From Jeotgalibaca caeni (GTDB taxonomy: Bacteria > Bacillota > Bacilli > Lactobacillales > Aerococcaceae): a stretch of DNA of 56,812 nucleotides. The position numbers were made by a program, and so were the translations under genes. Below the pieces are notes generated by a model that saw nothing but the letters and a program-made list of their open reading frames with translations, did not search any database and was not told where the DNA came from. Positions 52,932 to 56,812 of the stretch are shown here, one piece after another; position 1 is the first letter of the stretch, and the number at the start of each line of letters is the position of its first letter. The stretch covers positions 1 through 56,812 of the forward strand of contig NZ_JARBEA010000011.1 in the NCBI RefSeq assembly GCF_028863945.1. Reading direction: 5' to 3'.

Positions 52932-55739
52932 TTGAAGATTGAAAAAATCGAGATATACGGTTACGGAAAGTGGCTGCATAAAGAATTTTCTCATCTGGAG
53001 GCAATGCAGATTTTCTTAGGAAACAATGAAGCCGGAAAGAGTACACTCTCTTCCTTCATTCACACGCTGTTCTTTGGCTTCCCCTCTACTCGTAAAAAAG
53101 ACTTCAATACGTATGTTCCTAAACAAGGAGAAACGTATGGTGGCCGGTTGTTTCTAAGCGGAACACGGTTTGGTGAGGTAATTATTGAGCGCTTGAAGGA
53201 ACGGAACCGAGGAAAAGCGACTCTTACGTATTCAAACGGGCAACAAGAAGTAATCGATCATTTGGCTTCTTATTTATTAGGGGTGGATGGTGAGACGTAC
53301 GAGTTGCTCTATACCTTTAAGATTGACCGCTTGCTGGAATTGAATAAGGTGAAAAAAGATGACTTAAATCGTTACTTATTAGGGGTTGGAACGAGTGGCA
53401 GCGAGAAGATTTTACAGCTCTCTGACCAATACCGCAAAGACGCTCAAAAAGAATTCAAACCAACAGGGACCATTCCACCACTAAATAAAAAAATTAAAGA
53501 TACAGAAGAATTAGCGGTGAAATTACAAAAAGCAAAGCAAAAGAATGCGCAATACGAGCAATTATTGTTAGATGCGACTGCTCTGCAAGATCAAATCATG
53601 CAAGCCCATACCCATCTGCAAAAGATGGAAACAGACAACAGAGATTTGAGTGAGGCCATTCGCCTGAATGATTATTACCAAGAATGGAATCGTTTAAGCC
53701 AGAATATCGAAAGAGTAGATACTTCTATTCTTCCAAAGGATGCGCAGAACCAGTGGGAAAGACTGCAAGGGAAAATTGCAGAGGACCTCTTATTGCAAAC
53801 GAGCCTGCAGCAACAAATGAAAACAGAGCAAAAAATAGCCGAAGACTATTCCCATGCAGAGTGGTATCAAGCAACCAAAAAAGAATGGAATGCGGTCCAG
53901 CATGAAGTGGCCTCTATTACCACACAGATGAATCGACAACAGTTCTTGGAACAACAGTTGAAACAAGAAGAAATCGCAATTTTTCTTTTCAAACGCAATT
54001 ATAGAATTGAAGACCGGGAAACCTTACCTATTCTAGATGAACAAGAAGAACAGGCGGCTCGGGAATTAGTGACAGCGGAACGTCAATTGACAGAGCAACT
54101 TGAGCGGCTGCATCAAACTCTGCGGGATTGTGAGAAAAACGTAGATGATTTAGAGATGCGAATTCAAGCAGAAGAAGAGAAACTGGTTCCGGAGCAACAA
54201 TTTAAGAAGTGGGAACAACTAGCCAAGCAACCGGTAAAAGAAGAGGCAGCCTTGAATAGGAAAATGCCTGTAGGAATCGTAGGTGTACTGCTCGTTGTTG
54301 CACTCCTTTCGCTAATACTGTTGCCGGAGTGGCGTCTCTATCTCGCCATTGTGGCAGCAGGTTTACTCGGAGTGATGATTTATCTCTTGAATAAGAAGAA
54401 ACCAGTGATTGCCGATGAACCTGCAGATTCGTTTTCGATGGACAGCTATATCCAACAAGCAACGCTGCGAGAACGGGTAAGAGAGTGGAAGAAAGAGGAA
54501 GAGACAGCACAAGAACGTCTCATTCAAATTCTGAACCAACAAGAGGGACTCGAGACGCAGATGGAACAAGAAAAAGAAAAGCAAGCGCAGTGGTTGGAAG
54601 CCATGAACTATCCACCGTATTTTTCCATCGATCGCGTATTGCAAGATCAACCCGCTCTTGCCTTAGCAAATCTAGCAGAGAAACGAACCGAAACTGCCAC
54701 GGAAATCGAAAAAATTGAAGATGCAGTTGCATCTTGGGAAGAAAAGGCTCGCTTTATTCGCAGCCATTTTGATTTAGAACATCTGGATACAGAAAACTTC
54801 CTTCATCAGTTTAATGAATTGCACCAATCGGTTGTGCTGGAAGAAAGTATGGCTAACAACACAAACGATAAAGTCAAAGAATTGAAGGAGCAGTTAAAAG
54901 ACGTTCATGAACGGCTTCAAACCAATACAGAGAAGCGCCAAAACTTGTTAAAAAATGCTAATGTAGAAACAGAAGCAGAATTTTATGAACTTTTGCATGC
55001 CAAAGAAGAACAAACCGAGCAAAAACGGCGGAGAGATTTCTTAGCAGAGCAGCTAGCAGGCAAAGAGACGATTCTAGCCAAATATGCTGATAAAGAGAAG
55101 GCAACGAAGAAGCTACAACGAAACCAACAAAAGATAGTAGAACTCTCACAGCAAATAAAAGATTGGCAGAAAAAAGAAATTTCCTTGCAGCATGACATTC
55201 ATCTTTTGGAAGAAGGGGGCACCTATAGTACCTTGCTCCAAGAATATGCCATGGCCGAAACTGAACTCAGAGATTTAATGATCAGTTGGGGGAAAAAGGT
55301 GATTGCTGCTGAATGGCTGGAGGATACGTTGCGTTATGGGAAGGAAGATCGTCTGCCGTATATTTTATCGGATATGACCGAATACTTTAAGCGTCTGACA
55401 GATGGTGTATATACCCGGATCGTATTCCAAAAGTCAGGAATAAAAGTACAGCATCAAAATGGAATTGTATACCAACCATACGAATTATCCAAAGGTACAG
55501 TTGAACAGTTGTATATTTCTATGCGATTTTCGTTCATTAAAAACACGGCAGATATTGCTAATTTACCCATTTTGATAGATGATGGTTTTGTAAACTTTGA
55601 TCCGAAGCGCAAGAAGTTGATGTATGAATTGATGAAGGAACTGAGTGAAACAGTACAAGTCTTCTTCTTTACGTTTGACCATACTGTTCAAGGGATGTTC
55701 GCCGACAGTCAAGTGCGGGTCCTAGAAGAAACGAGATAA
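52932..55739 (+). CDS. yhaN: YhaN-type SbcC/Rad50-like ATPase with membrane segment
   Basis: A 935-residue ABC-type ATPase with split motifs. Walker A is FLGNNEAGKSTLSSF (near residue 33), the signature is YELSKGTVEQLYISMRFSF and Walker B is NLPILIDDGFVNFD near the C-terminus. The coiled-coil arms between them are interrupted by a hydrophobic hairpin (about residues 450-490), VGIVGVLLVVALLSLILL and LYLAIVAAGLLGVMIYLL, placing the arm tip in the membrane. It begins at TTG 52932, one base after the yhaO stop. With YhaO it forms a membrane-linked SbcCD-like complex. Confidence 0.88.
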   Translation: MKIEKIEIYGYGKWLHKEFSHLEAMQIFLGNNEAGKSTLSSFIHTLFFGFPSTRKKDFNTYVPKQGETYGGRLFLSGTRFGEVIIERLKERNRGKATLTYSNGQQEVIDHLASYLLGVDGETYELLYTFKIDRLLELNKVKKDDLNRYLLGVGTSGSEKILQLSDQYRKDAQKEFKPTGTIPPLNKKIKDTEELAVKLQKAKQKNAQYEQLLLDATALQDQIMQAHTHLQKMETDNRDLSEAIRLNDYYQEWNRLSQNIERVDTSILPKDAQNQWERLQGKIAEDLLLQTSLQQQMKTEQKIAEDYSHAEWYQATKKEWNAVQHEVASITTQMNRQQFLEQQLKQEEIAIFLFKRNYRIEDRETLPILDEQEEQAARELVTAERQLTEQLERLHQTLRDCEKNVDDLEMRIQAEEEKLVPEQQFKKWEQLAKQPVKEEAALNRKMPVGIVGVLLVVALLSLILLPEWRLYLAIVAAGLLGVMIYLLNKKKPVIADEPADSFSMDSYIQQATLRERVREWKKEEETAQERLIQILNQQEGLETQMEQEKEKQAQWLEAMNYPPYFSIDRVLQDQPALALANLAEKRTETATEIEKIEDAVASWEEKARFIRSHFDLEHLDTENFLHQFNELHQSVVLEESMANNTNDKVKELKEQLKDVHERLQTNTEKRQNLLKNANVETEAEFYELLHAKEEQTEQKRRRDFLAEQLAGKETILAKYADKEKATKKLQRNQQKIVELSQQIKDWQKKEISLQHDIHLLEEGGTYSTLLQEYAMAETELRDLMISWGKKVIAAEWLEDTLRYGKEDRLPYILSDMTEYFKRLTDGVYTRIVFQKSGIKVQHQNGIVYQPYELSKGTVEQLYISMRFSFIKNTADIANLPILIDDGFVNFDPKRKKLMYELMKELSETVQVFFFTFDHTVQGMFADSQVRVLEETR

Positions 55740-55756
55740 TAGAGAGGGGCAGAAAC

Positions 55757-56716
55757 GTGGCTAAAAAAATATACGAGTATAATCTGGATGAACCGTTTGA
55801 AATTTTTATGTTAATCAAATCAGCTGACGTACGAAAAGCAAAAAATAATAAACCTTTTATTGCCTTTACTTTCCAAGACAAGAGTGGACAAATTGATGGG
55901 AAGTTTTGGGATGCGAAAGAGGAAGACATCGAGCGGTTCTTAGCTGGAACGGTGGTAATGGTTAGCGGGAAGCGTGAAATGTATCAAAACAACCCGCAAT
56001 TACGAATTACCAAAATGCGTACCGCGCGGGAAGGAGAACCCGTTTCTCCAGAACAATTCATGGAACGAGCTCCTATGCGCACGGAAGAGATGGTTGATGA
56101 AATCAACCAGACCCTTTTCCAAATTACGAGCGCTCCAATCAATCGAATTGTACGTTTCATCCTGAACAAGTATCACAAAGCTTTCTTTGACTTTCCAGCT
56201 GCGAAACGCCACCACCATGCTTTTCCAGGTGGATTGAGCTATCATACAATTTCTATTTTACGAATGGCAAAAACCGTTGCAGAAAACTATCCAAGTGTGA
56301 ATACATCCTTATTATATGGGGGAGTCATTCTACATGATATTGGGAAAACGGTAGAATTATCCGGAAGCTTGTCAACCGAGTATACGCTAAAAGGAAACTT
56401 GATTGGCCATATCGTTTTGCTGGATGAGGAAATTACCAAGGCGTGTGAAGCGTTGAAAATCAGTGATGATACGGAAGATGTGATTCTCTTGAAACATGTC
56501 ATCCTCGCTCATCATGGGAAAATGGAATTTGGTTCCCCAGTGGTTCCTCATTTGTTGGAAGCGGAGATTATTCACCATCTCGATAATTTAGATGCATCGA
56601 TTAATATGATCGATACAGCTCTGCAACGGACTACAGAAGGAACCTTCAGCGAGCGGATTTTTGGTCTCGACAATCGTACGTTCTACAAACCGAATCACCA
56701 AAAATTACCAGAATAA
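55757..56716 (+). CDS. yhaM: 3'-5' exoribonuclease YhaM
   Basis: A 319-residue RNase. The N-terminal OB fold (KSADVRKAKNNKPFIAFTFQDKSG) binds nucleic acid and the C-terminal HD domain contains HHHAFPGGLSYHT and ILHDIGK, the metal ligands. YhaM removes 3' ends of RNA and can cut DNA. GTG 55757 follows GAGGGG. It ends the ylbF-yhaO-yhaN-yhaM block. The expected terminator downstream appears interrupted by an IS element. Confidence 0.92.
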   Translation: MAKKIYEYNLDEPFEIFMLIKSADVRKAKNNKPFIAFTFQDKSGQIDGKFWDAKEEDIERFLAGTVVMVSGKREMYQNNPQLRITKMRTAREGEPVSPEQFMERAPMRTEEMVDEINQTLFQITSAPINRIVRFILNKYHKAFFDFPAAKRHHHAFPGGLSYHTISILRMAKTVAENYPSVNTSLLYGGVILHDIGKTVELSGSLSTEYTLKGNLIGHIVLLDEEITKACEALKISDDTEDVILLKHVILAHHGKMEFGSPVVPHLLEAEIIHHLDNLDASINMIDTALQRTTEGTFSERIFGLDNRTFYKPNHQKLPE

Positions 56717-56740
56717 AAAAACACCTCTCTACCAATAGAC

Positions 56741-56812
56741 TGACATACTGATTTGAGACAAACATAAAACACCTTCTTAGGCTGCTAATCCTCTGTATTC
56801 CAGAGGGGATTG
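56741..56812 (-). mobile_element. End of an IS3-family element, cut by the window edge
   Basis: Read on the minus strand from 56812, the frame gives QSPLEYRGLAA and then TAA (56777-56779). SPLEYR close to a stop is the usual C-terminus of IS3-family OrfB transposases. The element end is probably TGACATACTGATTTGAGACA at 56741-56760, starting with the TG typical of IS3 termini. Everything else lies beyond the window. Confidence 0.55.

Overview
The window looks like chromosome of a low-to-moderate-GC Firmicute of the order Lactobacillales, most like Carnobacteriaceae and relatives (inference). Pointers are the strong AGGAGG-type ribosome sites, the YlbF/YheA-YhaO-YhaN-YhaM block, a GcvH-like protein with no other glycine-cleavage gene in view, arginine deiminase, PTS permease-like proteins, a PhnDCEE transporter and a PBP1A-type penicillin-binding protein. 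No rRNA, tRNA, CRISPR array or intact prophage is visible. The only clear mobile DNA is the end of an IS3-type element at the extreme right edge.

Layout. 0-9.3 kb: D-serine dehydratase diverging from an SMP-30 lactonase and an aldose-1-epimerase-like protein, then DegV, a cupin, a methyltransferase, a macro-domain protein, a ChbG/YdjC deacetylase, a half-size AI-2E-type membrane protein and an AP2-domain protein. 9.3-14.5 kb: a cytosolic 5'-nucleotidase-like enzyme and a phnD-phnC-phnE-phnE importer preceded by a good PhoP-type box. 14.7-18.7 kb: Ohr, an FMN reductase with an MhqR-like operator, a tailed SDR, PPK2 and YqeY. 18.8-24.4 kb: a tandem GNAT protein, a lone EIIC and a SNF2/SWIM helicase. 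24.5-26.9 kb: an AT-rich islet with two secreted proteins of the SipW-processed (TasA/CalY) type. 27-36.5 kb: a pyruvate-kinase-like paralogue, an esterase/condensation-type acyltransferase/zinc-ribbon membrane protein operon, a lipoprotein gene broken by one in-frame stop, a ring-cleaving dioxygenase with a second MhqR-like operator, a second EIIC carrying an inactive EIIB-like domain, and an rRNA methyltransferase. 36.7-39.7 kb: queG, trmL and arcA. 39.7-43.9 kb (minus strand): a MoxR/DUF58/transglutaminase operon. 44-50.8 kb: a phosphohexomutase, an aldo/keto reductase, a CBS/CorC membrane protein with a long structured leader, a class A PBP and a GcvH-like protein. 51.2-56.7 kb: ylbF-yhaO-yhaN-yhaM.

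The least explained features are not single genes. (1) There are arrays of hairpins after the 3' ends of genes, in three word families; one, built on GTTGCGATAG, occurs as two homologous three-hairpin units 17 kb apart plus a single hairpin at 3.4 kb. (2) Two promoters carry the same MhqR-like palindrome at the same place relative to the -10, implying a shared quinone/electrophile response. (3) Two EIIC permeases share loss of the conserved Glu of the GITEP motif and have no working EIIB, suggesting a non-phosphorylating branch of the family. (4) A roughly 255-nt leader precedes the CorC-like gene, ending in a Shine-Dalgarno that a small hairpin separates from its start codon.
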